This document shows positions 51,979-61,235 of a stretch of 64,000 bases of DNA, piece by piece. Location: the NCBI RefSeq assembly GCF_026712245.1, contig NZ_JAPPUY010000001.1, positions 620,001-684,000 of the forward strand, given 5' to 3'. The translations under genes and the position numbers were made by a program. Positions within the stretch are counted from its first letter, which is position 1; every line of letters begins with the position of its first letter. The notes beneath the pieces are model-generated. The model worked only from the letters and a program-made list of their open reading frames with translations. It did not search any database and was not told where the DNA came from. Origin of the DNA: Roseateles hydrophilus. GTDB taxonomy: Bacteria; Pseudomonadota; Gammaproteobacteria; Burkholderiales; Burkholderiaceae_C.

Positions 51979-53544
51979 TCAGTGCGCGGCGGGCTGGGCC
52001 TTGAAGACGGCAATCGCCTGCGCCAGTGCGCCGGCTTGTTGACGCAGGCTGGCCGCGGCGGCGGTTGCCTCTTCGACGAGGGCGGCGTTCTGCTGCGTCG
52101 TGTGGTCTAGCTGCTGCATCGCGCTGTCGATCTGCGCCACCCCGGCGCTCTGTTCCGAGGCCTCGAGCGCGATCTGCGCGATCAGGCCGCTGACGCCCTC
52201 GATCTGGCTCACCACCTCGCCGATGGTGCTGCCAACGTGGGTGATCAATGCCGAGCCGGCGTCGATGCGCTCGACCGACTCGGTGATCAGTTGCTTGATC
52301 TGGCGCGCGGCGTCCGCGCTGCGCTGGGCCAGCACGCGCACCTCACCGGCCACCACCGCAAAGCCGCGGCCCTGCTCGCCGGCCCGGGCGGCTTCGACGG
52401 CCGCGTTCAGCGCGAGGATGTTGGTCTGGAAGGCAATGCCATCGATGACGCCGATGATGTCGGCAATGCGCTGGCTGGCCGCCTGGATGCCGCTGAAGGT
52501 GTCGACGGCGTTGGACATGGCGTCGCCGGTGCGCTGCGCCACCTGCACCACGCCGCCCACCAGCTGTTGTGCACTGCGCGCATTGCCGGCGGTGCTTTGC
52601 AGCGTGCTGGTGAGTTGCTCCATCGAGGCAGCGGTCTGTTCCAGGCTGGAGGCCTGGGCTTCGGTGCGGGCGCTGAGATCCAGGTTGCCCTGCGCGATCT
52701 GGCCGCTGGCGGTGGACACGCTGTCCACGCCTTGCCGCACCACCTGCACCAACTGGTTGAGCGTCTGGCGCATGGCCTGCATGGCAGCCATGACGCTGCC
52801 CTCCTGCGGCGTGTGGCTGAGCGACTGCAGCGTCAGGTCGCCCGAGGCAATGCGTTGCGCCACGGCCACCAGCTCGTGCGGCTCGGCGCCCAACTGGCGC
52901 GTCAGGCGGCGTGTCACCAGCAGGGTGGCGGTTGCGGCCAGCAGGCTGCTGGCCGCGCCCAGCGCCAGCATCAGCGCCAGTTGGCGCCGGTTGTCCGCGG
53001 CGCCGTCCTCGTAGGTTTGGCGCGCCACGCGCACCTGCAGCGCCAGCAACGCATCCAGGCTGGTGCGCATGGCGGGTGCCAGTGTCGCCACCGGGCCGGC
53101 GAGCAGTTCCCGGGCCGCGTCGGGCTGCTGGCGGCGCAGGGCGTCGGCAGCCGGCGCCAGGCCCTGGGTGAGCAGCGCCCGCATCGCGTCGCGCTGCGTG
53201 TGCGCGAGCTGCGTCTCCTCGGGCGTCAGGTAGGTGGCCATGTAGGCGTCCCACTCGGCCTGCGAGCGGGCGCGGTTGCGGTCGAACTCGGCGAGCCGCG
53301 CGCTGATCGTCGCCGTGTCGGTGCTGGCGGCGGCGTCCGCCAACAGCAGCCGGTCGCGTTCCGCGAGGTAGCGGATCTCGCCCAGCTGCCCCATGGGCAC
53401 GGTGCGGTCCTCGTAGAGGGTCTTCATCGCGGCGTCTGACTGGCTCAACGCCCGCCAGGCAAACAGCACGATCAGCAGCAGCAGGGCCAGCAACAAGCCA
53501 AACGCCAGGGCCAGCCGTTGCGCGACGGTCATCGGACGGTGCAT
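51979..53544 (-). CDS. Methyl-accepting chemotaxis protein, four-helix-bundle type
   Basis: The 521-residue receptor has TM1 (about residues 8-30) and a periplasmic helical domain of about 160 residues like the four-helix-bundle Tar/MCP type. TM2 (about 190-212) and a HAMP domain follow, then the cytoplasmic hairpin with the signature GIAFQTNILALNAAVEAARA and GRGFAVVAGEVRVLAQRSA. The C-terminus ends FKAQPAAH without a CheR-binding pentapeptide. The start is ATG 53544 because GGGAGAG lies just upstream; the frame is open to 53595. A 15-bp near-perfect palindrome (53569-53583) lies in its leader. No cheA is adjacent. Confidence 0.93.
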   Translation of the reverse strand: MHRPMTVAQRLALAFGLLLALLLLIVLFAWRALSQSDAAMKTLYEDRTVPMGQLGEIRYLAERDRLLLADAAASTDTATISARLAEFDRNRARSQAEWDAYMATYLTPEETQLAHTQRDAMRALLTQGLAPAADALRRQQPDAARELLAGPVATLAPAMRTSLDALLALQVRVARQTYEDGAADNRRQLALMLALGAASSLLAATATLLVTRRLTRQLGAEPHELVAVAQRIASGDLTLQSLSHTPQEGSVMAAMQAMRQTLNQLVQVVRQGVDSVSTASGQIAQGNLDLSARTEAQASSLEQTAASMEQLTSTLQSTAGNARSAQQLVGGVVQVAQRTGDAMSNAVDTFSGIQAASQRIADIIGVIDGIAFQTNILALNAAVEAARAGEQGRGFAVVAGEVRVLAQRSADAARQIKQLITESVERIDAGSALITHVGSTIGEVVSQIEGVSGLIAQIALEASEQSAGVAQIDSAMQQLDHTTQQNAALVEEATAAAASLRQQAGALAQAIAVFKAQPAAH

Positions 53545-53568
53545 TCTTCTCTCCCTGTTCACCATCGT

Positions 53569-53583
53569 GGGGCCTAAGGCCCC
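53569..53583. repeat. Palindrome GGGGCCT-A-AGGCCCC in the chemoreceptor leader
   Basis: Two 7-bp arms around a single base, 25 bp upstream of the chemoreceptor ATG. As RNA it would form a 6-bp hairpin close to the ribosome binding site; as DNA it could be an operator. Confidence 0.4.
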
Positions 53584-53701
53584 AAGTCGGTGCATAGTCT
53601 AGGAAGAAAGCAAGGCCGTGACATTTCAGCCCCTCACGGCCTGGGGTTGATCGTGATGGGTGTCACTGAGCGCCGCTTGCGGCGTCGGGCGGTGCCTGCA
53701 G

Positions 53702-54856
53702 TCAGGGCGTTGGGAATGTGCCGGGCCGCAGGATGTCGCGGCTGACCTGGCTGAGCTGCGTGTGGCCGCAAAAGGCCATGCTGACGTCCAGTTCCTTGTG
53801 CAGCATCTGCAGCATCTTGGTCACGCCGGCCTCGCCCATGGCGCCCAGGCCGTAGACCATCGCGCGGCCCACCATGGTGCCCTTGGCGCCCAGCGCCCAG
53901 GCCTTGAGCACGTCCTGGCCGGAGCGGATGCCGCCGTCCATCCAGACCTCGATCTGATGCCCCACCTCGGCCACGATGGCCGGCAGTGCATGGATGCTGC
54001 TGGGCGCGCCGTCCAGCTGGCGGCCGCCGTGGTTGCTGACGACGATGGCGTCGGCCCCGGCCTGCACGGCCAGCTTGGCGTCCTCCACCTCCATGATGCC
54101 CTTGAGGATGAGCTTGCCGCCCCAGCGCTCCTTGACCCAGGCGATGTCGGCCCAGGACAGGCGCGGGTCGAACTGCTCGTTGGTCCAGGCCGACAGCGAG
54201 CGCATGTCGCTCACGCCCTTCACATGGCCCACGAGGTTGCGGAAGGTGTGGCGCTTCGTGCCGGCCATGCCCAGCACCCAGCGCGGCTTGGTGGCGAGGT
54301 TGAGGATGTTCTTCAGCGTCGGCCGCGGCGGCGCGGTGAGGCCGTTCTTCAAATCCTTGTGGCGCTGGCCGATGACCTGCAGGTCCAGCGTCAGCACCAG
54401 GGCCGAGCAGTGCGCGGCCTTGCAGCGGTCGATCATGCGGGCCATGGCGTCGCGGTCACGCATCATGTAGAGCTGGAACCAGAACGGCGACGAGGTGTTC
54501 TCGGCGATGTCCTCGATGGAGCAGATGCTCATCGTCGACAGCGTGAACGGGATGCCGAACTTCTCGGCCGCGCGCGCGGCGTGGATCTCGCCGTCGGCGT
54601 GCTGCATGCCCGTCAGGCCCACGGGCGCGATGGCCACGGGCATCTTGGCGTCCTGGCCGATCATCTTCACCGCCGTGCTGCGGCCCTCCATGTTGACAGC
54701 CACGCGCTGGCGCAGCTTGATGGCCTGGAAGTCCGCCTCGTTGGCGCGGTAGGTGGTCTCGGTCCAGGAGCCGGAGTCGGCGTAGTCGTAGAACATGCGC
54801 GGCACGCGCTTCTCGGCGAGTTGGCGCAGGTCTTCGACGCAGGTGATGACGGGCAT
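53702..54856 (-). CDS. FMN-dependent alpha-hydroxy-acid dehydrogenase (LldD-like)
   Basis: The 384-residue enzyme has the family fold landmarks: MFYDYADSGSWTETTYRAN, VAIAPVGLTGMQHADGE, STMSICSIEDIAE, FQLYMMRDRDAM, LTLDLQVIGQRHKDLKNG and IVVSNHGGRQLDGAPSS with the catalytic His. The C-terminal WMDGGIRSGQDVLKAWALGA binds FMN phosphate. It oxidises an alpha-hydroxy acid such as L-lactate or mandelate; the sequence looks closest to L-lactate dehydrogenases, but substrate is inferred. The start is taken as ATG 54856; a TTG at 54883 would add nine residues. No lactate permease or regulator is beside it. Confidence 0.9.
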   Translation of the reverse strand: MPVITCVEDLRQLAEKRVPRMFYDYADSGSWTETTYRANEADFQAIKLRQRVAVNMEGRSTAVKMIGQDAKMPVAIAPVGLTGMQHADGEIHAARAAEKFGIPFTLSTMSICSIEDIAENTSSPFWFQLYMMRDRDAMARMIDRCKAAHCSALVLTLDLQVIGQRHKDLKNGLTAPPRPTLKNILNLATKPRWVLGMAGTKRHTFRNLVGHVKGVSDMRSLSAWTNEQFDPRLSWADIAWVKERWGGKLILKGIMEVEDAKLAVQAGADAIVVSNHGGRQLDGAPSSIHALPAIVAEVGHQIEVWMDGGIRSGQDVLKAWALGAKGTMVGRAMVYGLGAMGEAGVTKMLQMLHKELDVSMAFCGHTQLSQVSRDILRPGTFPTP

Positions 54857-54951
54857 GGCAGCGGGGCAGGGCGGTTGGGTCAACCGTGGATTTTCCTGCC
54901 TGCGGGCCGGCGCCGGGGCGGCGCGCCCGAGTGCTCAGCGACTTGAGTTTT

Positions 54952-55749
54952 TCAGAACGTCAGCGTGGTCGGCCCGGCGTCGCGCGACTGCGGCCGCAGG
55001 TACTGGCCCAGCGTGCCGGCCATCGCGGCCACCACGCCCACGGCCAGCCGGCCGGCCTGGCGCAGCGGGCGCGGCTTGATGCCGCCAGATGCACCCGCCG
55101 CGGCGGCCTGGCGTGGCCTCGCCACGGCCTGCAGCAGGGCCAGCTCCTGCTGGCGCTCCTGGATCAGGAACACCAGCCGCCCGGGGTCGGCAAAGCGGGT
55201 GGCCAGCGTGCGCACGGCCTTCAGCTCGCGCCGCCGCACCATGACGCCCTGTGCGCGCAGCGGGCAGCCCAGCGTGCGGCTGCGCAGGTACAGCGCCTTG
55301 GCGGCCAGCCGGTCGGGCAGGCAGCCGACGCCGGAAAACAGGCAGGCGGCCAGGTTGAAGGTGGCCTCGGCGTGGCCCAGGGCTGCCGCGTTGACGTAGG
55401 CCGTCAGGCCGTCGCCCTCGTTCATCGGGCCGCCACGGCCCGTCATCAGCACGCGGCCGAGCTGGAACTGGCCGTTGGCGCTGCCCCGTGCGGCCGCACG
55501 CAGCAGCAGCCGACGGGCCTGCACCGCGTCTGCGGCCACGCCCAGTCCTTCCAGCTGGCACAGCGCCAGCATGGTCATGCCCTCGGCATCGCCCGCCGCG
55601 GCGGCGGTACGGAACCAGCCGGCTGCGCGCTCGTAGTCAGGTGTGGCGGCGTGGAACAGTGCCAGGCCCTGCTGCAGCGGGTTCACCACAGGGGTGATGG
55701 TTGCGGCGATCAGGGGCTTGGGGGCCGGGCGCGGGTGTCGGGTGTTCAT
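54952..55749 (-). CDS. Sel1-like repeat protein
   Basis: The 265-residue protein contains several Sel1-type (TPR-like) repeats, for example AAGWFRTAAAAGDAEGMTML, QFQLGRVLMTGRGG and AYVNAAALGHAEATFNLAAC. A basic C-terminal part follows and a hydrophobic stretch (about residues 232-250, LAVGVVAAMAGTLGQYL), possibly a single membrane anchor. Sel1 proteins act as adaptors for complexes. It lies between the alpha-hydroxy-acid dehydrogenase gene and the triple-CheW gene on the same strand, 158 bp after the latter, with a sigma-54-like promoter in the gap. A role in the adjacent chemosensory set is possible but not shown. Confidence 0.82.
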   Translation of the reverse strand: MNTRHPRPAPKPLIAATITPVVNPLQQGLALFHAATPDYERAAGWFRTAAAAGDAEGMTMLALCQLEGLGVAADAVQARRLLLRAAARGSANGQFQLGRVLMTGRGGPMNEGDGLTAYVNAAALGHAEATFNLAACLFSGVGCLPDRLAAKALYLRSRTLGCPLRAQGVMVRRRELKAVRTLATRFADPGRLVFLIQERQQELALLQAVARPRQAAAAGASGGIKPRPLRQAGRLAVGVVAAMAGTLGQYLRPQSRDAGPTTLTF

Positions 55750-55820
55750 GCAGCGGCTGAGGGTCGGGCAAGGGGCGCTCGTGGCGCCCGGGCGGCATTC
55801 TGCGCGACCCGCATCCTCAG

Positions 55821-55837
55821 TTGCATGTAGTGTGCCA
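55821..55837 (-). promoter_or_regulatory. Candidate sigma-54 promoter before the Sel1 gene
   Basis: On the minus strand TGGCAC (55837-55832), 5 bp and ATGCAA (55826-55821) match the sigma-54 consensus TGGCAC-N5-TTGCA except for one base, with the required GG-N10-GC spacing. The leader would be about 60 nt. No upstream activator site was identified. Confidence 0.4.
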
Positions 55838-55907
55838 CCCGATGCAGGGGGGCGTTAGGGTAAGCGCCAGGGGCTGACCTGCTGGTATGCGACCACCGCG
55901 CCGCCGA

Positions 55908-57569
55908 TCAGACCACGTCGCAGCCCGCATTGCGGATGCCGCACTCCACCGCGCTCTGGGCCAGCCGCTGGCGCAGCGAGGTGGCAGCGCCGGGGGCGGT
56001 CATGGCGTCCAGCCAGCGGTCGAGGTCCAGCACCGGCACGGTGTGGCGGCTCTGGCCGTCCAGGCTGCTGATCTCGATCAGCTCGCCCAGTTGCAGGCCG
56101 CTGCCGTCACCGTCGTCGCCGGCGCGGCGTGGCCAGTGGTGCCAGTGCGCGGTCTCGATGCCGGTCACGGACTGCACGGCCAGGCCCAGCATCTGGCCCG
56201 CGCGCTCGACGATGAGCACGCGCACGGCGTCGATGTCGGTCGGCGCCGCATGCCCGAGGATGCGCGACAGGCACAGCAGCGGCACCGCGCGGCCCTGGTG
56301 CATGTGCAGGCCGAGCAGTTCGCCGCGGCCGTCCAGCGCCACGAGGTCGCGCGGGTAGCGAATGATTTCGCTGACCAGACGCAAGCGGCAGGCGTAGGAC
56401 CTGCCCGCGTTGAACACCAGGTAGCTGTCCTGCTGCGCGGCGGCGTGTGTGGCCGGCACGGGGGCGCCCGGTGCGCGTGCGGCACCCAGCGGCGCGCGGG
56501 CGGCGGCCGTGCTGGGGCGGGCGGTCTCGGCCAGGCCCCGTATCCATTCGTTGGTCAGCAGGCCGGTCGGGTTGATGATGAGGTGCTGCCCGCGCTGCGG
56601 GCAGTGGTAGACCCCGGCGAACAGGCCTTCGTCGAGCACGGCCATGGCCGGCATGGGGGCAATGACTTGGCGGGGGACGGCGGTGATGTCGCGCACGCGG
56701 TCCAGGCGCAGGGCCAGCATGCCGCCCTGAGGCGCGCGCAGCAGCAGCACGGAAACCCGGCTGGCCGCTTGCTGCTGGCCCAGGCCCAGCGCGCGCAGCG
56801 TGTCCAGCACCGGCACCTGGCGCCCCTGGTAGTCGATGACGCCGGCGCAGAGCGCGCTGGTCAGCGCATTCGGCTGCACCTCGGCCTCGGGCACCGTGGT
56901 GTGCACCTCGGTGGCCTCGATGGCCAGCGGGATGGGGTCGGCGTCGAACAGCAGCAGGGAGATGCGGCCTTCGCCCGCGCCGGCCAGGGCGTTGGTGGCG
57001 CGGTGGTCGCCGCGCTGGTCGGCCACCCAGGGCAGGCCGGGCTGGCTGGCGAGCGCGTTCAGGTCCAGCAGGCTGGCGCAGCGCCCGTCGGGCAGGCTGG
57101 CCAGTGCAGCGGTGATGCGCGGTGTGTGGTCATCCAACGGGCCGGCCAGCGCCTGCAGTTGGCCGGGGGTGGCCTGGGCCATGCCGCAGACCTCGTCCAC
57201 CAGCAGGCCGATGCGGCGCTGCTGCCAGCTCAGGATCACCACCACCTTGTGTTTGCCCGCCTCTTGCGAGGGCAGGCCCAGGCGCGGGCCGAGATCCAGC
57301 ACCGGCACGTGCACCTGCCGCAGGTTCAGCGCACCGGCGATGCCGTCGGCGCCGGCCGCCATGGGGTGCAGCCTGGCGGGGCAAGCCGCCACCTCGCGCA
57401 GCGCGTCGATGGGCAGCGCGAGCAGGGTGTCGCCCAGTCGCATCAGGCCCAGGGCCCCATCGGGCAGCGCGGGGGCCGTGGCTGGGGGCGTGGCCGGTGA
57501 CTCAGCCCGTGCCGAGCGCAGGCTGTGCACGGGCCAGCGGCTGGGTGGGGGGCGACGATGGGCAAGCAT
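55908..57569 (-). CDS. Triple CheW-domain protein
   Basis: The 553-residue protein contains three CheW-like SH3-type domains at about residues 35-180, 200-340 and 395-545. Recurrent features are LMRLGDTLLALPIDALREVA, ALNLRQVHVPVLDLGPRLGL, VVVILSWQQRRIGLLVDEV and the equivalent blocks later in the chain. Such proteins scaffold chemoreceptors to histidine kinases, but three CheW domains in one chain suggest a bridging scaffold rather than a simple adaptor. The ATG at 57569 lies 3 nt after the stop of the multi-PAS receptor gene, so the two are an operon and their products probably interact. No CheA, CheR or CheB gene is nearby. Confidence 0.9.
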   Translation of the reverse strand: MLAHRRPPPSRWPVHSLRSARAESPATPPATAPALPDGALGLMRLGDTLLALPIDALREVAACPARLHPMAAGADGIAGALNLRQVHVPVLDLGPRLGLPSQEAGKHKVVVILSWQQRRIGLLVDEVCGMAQATPGQLQALAGPLDDHTPRITAALASLPDGRCASLLDLNALASQPGLPWVADQRGDHRATNALAGAGEGRISLLLFDADPIPLAIEATEVHTTVPEAEVQPNALTSALCAGVIDYQGRQVPVLDTLRALGLGQQQAASRVSVLLLRAPQGGMLALRLDRVRDITAVPRQVIAPMPAMAVLDEGLFAGVYHCPQRGQHLIINPTGLLTNEWIRGLAETARPSTAAARAPLGAARAPGAPVPATHAAAQQDSYLVFNAGRSYACRLRLVSEIIRYPRDLVALDGRGELLGLHMHQGRAVPLLCLSRILGHAAPTDIDAVRVLIVERAGQMLGLAVQSVTGIETAHWHHWPRRAGDDGDGSGLQLGELIEISSLDGQSRHTVPVLDLDRWLDAMTAPGAATSLRQRLAQSAVECGIRNAGCDVV

Positions 57570-57572
57570 GGG

Positions 57573-60392
57573 TCACTCCGTCGTGGCACTGCCGGCGCTG
57601 TTGCGCAGCAGGGCGGCGAGCTTGTCCACCACCGCCTCCTGGGACTTCATCGCCGCGACGATCTCGGCCATCGCGCCGTGGCTCTGGTTCACCATCACGC
57701 CGATGTTCTCCAGCGAGCCGTTGGCCTCCCTGGACTGGGCCTCGCTCTGCTCGTTGCGCACCCGCGCCTCGATGATGATCTTGCTGATCTCGCGCGTGGT
57801 GTGGGAACTGCGCTCGGCCAGCTTGCGCACCTCGCCCGCCACGACGGAGAAGCCCACGCCATGCTCGCCGGCCCGGGCGGCCTCGATGGCGGCGTTGAAC
57901 GCGAGCAGGTTGGTCTGGCTGGAGATTTCCTCGATGTCGCGCAGCATCTCGGCAATCGCATCGGTGCTGGAGCGTGCGCCCTGGATGCTGTTCAGCGAGG
58001 CGCTCAGCGACTTGATGCCGGCGCTGGACGTGGTTTGCGTCAGCCCGATCTGCCGCTCGGTGCGGTCAGACGCGCGGCGCACCGACGACACCACCCCGGT
58101 GAGGCCTTCGATGGCGGCGCGCACATCGGCCATGACGCGCTGCAGCGCGCGCTCGGACTCGACCTGCTCGGTGATGTCGAAGGCGTACTTGACCACCCGC
58201 TGCGTCACGCCGTGGGCGTCCAGGATGGGGGCGTAGCTGGCCTGGATGTGGACGTCGCGGTTGAACTTGCCAACGCGGTGGAAGCGGCCGGTGCGGGTTT
58301 CCCCCTTGCTCAGGCGCAGCCAGAAGTCGCGGTACTCGTTGGAGCGCACGTAATCGGGCGCGCACAGCACGCTGTGGTGCTGCCCTTTGAGCTCGCGCAG
58401 CGTGTAGCCCATGGTGCGCAGGAAGTTGTCGTTGGCGGCGAGGATGTTGCCCTCGGTGTCGAACTCCACCACCGCCTGGCTCAGGTCTACCGCGCGCACG
58501 CGGCTCTCGAACTCGGCGTTGCGCTGCTTCTGGCGCGTGATGTCCATCGCGAACTTGACGACGCGCGACACCCGCCCGTTGAGGTCGTAGATGGGGTTGT
58601 AGGTGGCCTGGATCCAGACCTCCTTGTCATTGCGCCCGAGCCGGCGGTACTCGCCGGTCTCGAAGTCGCCGCGGCCCAGCTTCTCCCAGAAGTTCAGGTA
58701 GGCCTCGGATTGCGTGTAGGCCGGGTCGCAGAACATGCGGTGGTGCTTGCCCTTGACCTCAGCGAGCTCGTAGCCCATGAGCTTCAGGAAGTTCTCGTTG
58801 GCATCCAGCACCCGGCCGCTGACGTCGAACTCCACGACCGCCTGCGCGCGGCGCATCGCGTTGACGCGGCTTTCGAACTCAGCATTGCGCAGCTTGGCGG
58901 CCGTGATGTCCTGCGCGAACTTGACCACCTTGACCACCTGGCCGTCGAGGTCGAACACCGGGTTGTAGGTGGCCTGGATCCAGACCTCCTTGCTGTCGCG
59001 GCCGAAGCGCTTGTATTCCCCGCTTTCGTACTCGCCGCGGGCCAGGCGTTGCCAGAAGGCCGCGTAGTCGTCGCTGCTGGCGTGCTGGGCGTCCACGAAC
59101 ATGCGGTGGTGACGGCCGACCACGTCCTCGGCCCGGTAGCCCAGCAGTTGCAGGAACTGCTCGTTCGCCGCCAACACCTCGCCCTGGGGCGTGAACTCGA
59201 TGACGGCCATGGAGCGGCGGATGGCGTCGAGCTTGCCTTCGTAGTCGGCCTGGCGCAGGCGCGAGGTGGTGACGTCGGTGGCGTACTCGATGACGCGCAC
59301 CGGCCGGCCCAGCGCATCCAGCACCGGGTTGTACGAGGCCTTGACCCAGACCTTGCCGCCTTGCTTGGTCAGGCGCTTGTACTCGCCGGCCGTGTGCTCG
59401 CCGTCGGCGAGGGAGCGCCAGAACTTGTCGTAGCCGGCGCCGCGCGTGCTGTCGGGCTCGCACAGCACGCGGTGGTGCTTGCCGACGAGGTCGTCCGCGC
59501 TGTAGCCCATCAGCGCCAGGAAGTTGCTGTTGGCGCGCAGCACGCGACCGTCGAGGTCGTATTCGCAGATGTTGGTGATGCGGTCCAGCGCTTGCAGCCG
59601 CGCAGCGTCTTCGGCGGCGGCCTCGGTCACGTCGCTCACGTCGACCGAGTACTGCTGCACGCGCTGCAGGCGGCCGCCGTCGTCGGCGATGGGGGCGAAC
59701 CCGGCGCGCAGCCAGAGGTCGTGGCCGCGCTTGTCGCGCCGGTGGATGCGGGTCTCGACGTACTGGCCGTTGCGCACCTGCTCCCACAGCAGCTGGTGCT
59801 CGGCGGAGCTGGCCACGCCGTCAGGCAGCAGCAGCGCTTCGGTCTGGCCGGCCAGCTCCGCGGCGGTGTAGCCGAAGCGCTTCAGCACATTGGCATTGGC
59901 GCGCAGGATGCGGCCGTCGGGCGCGAACTCGAGGATCTCCAGCGCCCGGTCCACACTCTGCAGCTGGCGCTCCATGTCGCGGAACTCGCGGCCCGGGCCG
60001 TCCATGCTCAGGCCCACCAGCAGCAGGCAGTCGCGGCCGCGGCGCTGGTCCGCCACCAGTTCGCCGGCCACGGCCATCTGCAGTTCGCTGCCCACGCGGA
60101 TGCGCAGCCGCGCCTCGATGGACTCGCCCGCCAGCGCCTGCTCCCACTGCTGTTCGGCCGAGGCCTCCGGCGTGGGCTGCAGGCAGTGCGTGACCTGCAG
60201 CGCAGGCGGTGCATCGGCGTCCCAGCCGAGCTTGTCGGCGGCGGCGCTGCTCAGCGCCAGCAACTCGCCGCTGCTGCGGTCGAACCAGAAGCAGTGGCAT
60301 CGCTTGCGCAACGAGTCCAGTGCGGTGTCGGGCAGCGGATGCGCAACGCTGGGGGCGTCCGTGGAGGCCGGGGGTGGTGCGGTGTTGGCCAT
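57573..60392 (-). CDS. Soluble multi-PAS chemoreceptor (BdlA-like architecture)
   Basis: The 939-residue protein has no membrane span. After an N-terminal PAS-like region (about 25-130), five PAS domains follow, roughly at 140-260, 265-385, 390-505, 512-627 and 635-750. The later ones repeat nearly the same text: [36 protein letters not shown] and [20 protein letters not shown] recur with small changes. A short MCP signalling domain (about 760-939) carries [20 protein letters not shown] and [17 protein letters not shown], but there is no HAMP. This resembles BdlA/Aer2-type cytoplasmic receptors that sense redox or oxygen through PAS-bound cofactors; the cofactor here is unknown. It is co-transcribed with the triple-CheW gene. 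Confidence 0.92.
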   Translation of the reverse strand: MANTAPPPASTDAPSVAHPLPDTALDSLRKRCHCFWFDRSSGELLALSSAAADKLGWDADAPPALQVTHCLQPTPEASAEQQWEQALAGESIEARLRIRVGSELQMAVAGELVADQRRGRDCLLLVGLSMDGPGREFRDMERQLQSVDRALEILEFAPDGRILRANANVLKRFGYTAAELAGQTEALLLPDGVASSAEHQLLWEQVRNGQYVETRIHRRDKRGHDLWLRAGFAPIADDGGRLQRVQQYSVDVSDVTEAAAEDAARLQALDRITNICEYDLDGRVLRANSNFLALMGYSADDLVGKHHRVLCEPDSTRGAGYDKFWRSLADGEHTAGEYKRLTKQGGKVWVKASYNPVLDALGRPVRVIEYATDVTTSRLRQADYEGKLDAIRRSMAVIEFTPQGEVLAANEQFLQLLGYRAEDVVGRHHRMFVDAQHASSDDYAAFWQRLARGEYESGEYKRFGRDSKEVWIQATYNPVFDLDGQVVKVVKFAQDITAAKLRNAEFESRVNAMRRAQAVVEFDVSGRVLDANENFLKLMGYELAEVKGKHHRMFCDPAYTQSEAYLNFWEKLGRGDFETGEYRRLGRNDKEVWIQATYNPIYDLNGRVSRVVKFAMDITRQKQRNAEFESRVRAVDLSQAVVEFDTEGNILAANDNFLRTMGYTLRELKGQHHSVLCAPDYVRSNEYRDFWLRLSKGETRTGRFHRVGKFNRDVHIQASYAPILDAHGVTQRVVKYAFDITEQVESERALQRVMADVRAAIEGLTGVVSSVRRASDRTERQIGLTQTTSSAGIKSLSASLNSIQGARSSTDAIAEMLRDIEEISSQTNLLAFNAAIEAARAGEHGVGFSVVAGEVRKLAERSSHTTREISKIIIEARVRNEQSEAQSREANGSLENIGVMVNQSHGAMAEIVAAMKSQEAVVDKLAALLRNSAGSATTE

Positions 60393-60514
60393 GGCAGCGG
60401 GGCGTCAGTGGAGGGCGATGTGACTCTGCCTGCACAGCCCGCCGCTGTGTGCATGCACCCCACTGCGCTTAGTGCAATTTTCCCGCTTGTATCGAAATTA
60501 TCAATTAATGAGCC

Positions 60515-61117
60515 TCAGCGGGCGGCGCCGAAGTTCTGTGTCCAGTACGTCCGGTATGTGTTGTTGGCCGTGCCGGCAAGGCAAGCGGCACCGATGTCGC
60601 GGTACGACGAATTCATCAAATTTGCACAGTGGCCGTCGCTCTTCATCCACGCGTCCACGACTGCGGCCACGTCCGGCTGGCCGGCCGCGATGTTTTCGCC
60701 CACGCTGCGCCAGAGGTAGCCGGCGGCGGTCGCGCGGTCGCCCACGCTGCTGCCGTTGCTGCCGGTGTGGCTGAAGAAGTTCTGCGCCACCATGTCCTCG
60801 CTGTGGCCGGCGGCGGCTTGGGCGAGGTTGGCGTTCCAGACCAGCTCGGCCACCGCCGGGAAGCTGCCCCGCGCGCCGCAGCTGGCGCCAGCGCGGCGGT
60901 GGGCGTTGACGGCGGCCAGCATGTCCGCCTGGAAGTTGCTCAGGTTGCAGCTCAGCCGCGTGCCGGCAACGGGGGCTGGTGTGCTCGGTGTGGTGGGTGT
61001 GGTGGGCGGGGTGGTGGCGACAGTGCTGGCACTGCCGTCGGCACCACCGCCACCGCCGCAGGCGGCCAGCAGGCCGGCCAGGGCCGCGGCGGTCAGGGTG
61101 TGGAAGGCGCGTTGCAT
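60515..61117 (-). CDS. CAP-domain (SCP/PR-1) lipoprotein
   Basis: The 200-residue protein has a signal peptide with lipobox LAAC (about residue 20), a Gly/Ser/Thr/Pro linker, and a CAP domain: FQADMLAAVNAHRRAGASCG, LVWNANLAQAAAGHSEDMV, FSHTGSNGSSVGDRATAAGY, SVGENIAAGQPDVAAVVDAW and NLMNSSYRDIGAACLAG. The His and Glu of the typical CAP cavity are present. Bacterial CAP proteins are secreted or surface-attached; their function is mostly unknown. Start ATG 61117 gives a normal lipoprotein signal. It stands 118 bp after the helicase gene. Confidence 0.9.
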   Translation of the reverse strand: MQRAFHTLTAAALAGLLAACGGGGGADGSASTVATTPPTTPTTPSTPAPVAGTRLSCNLSNFQADMLAAVNAHRRAGASCGARGSFPAVAELVWNANLAQAAAGHSEDMVAQNFFSHTGSNGSSVGDRATAAGYLWRSVGENIAAGQPDVAAVVDAWMKSDGHCANLMNSSYRDIGAACLAGTANNTYRTYWTQNFGAAR

Positions 61118-61235
61118 GGGCCGCAGCGTCGCACGGCCGGCGCGTGGGCAGGTTACCGGGTGCAGCGGGCAGCTGGGCGCCGCAACATCCCCACACACCT
61201 GGCGTGCGCGGCGGGCGCTGGCCGTGGCAAAGGTC

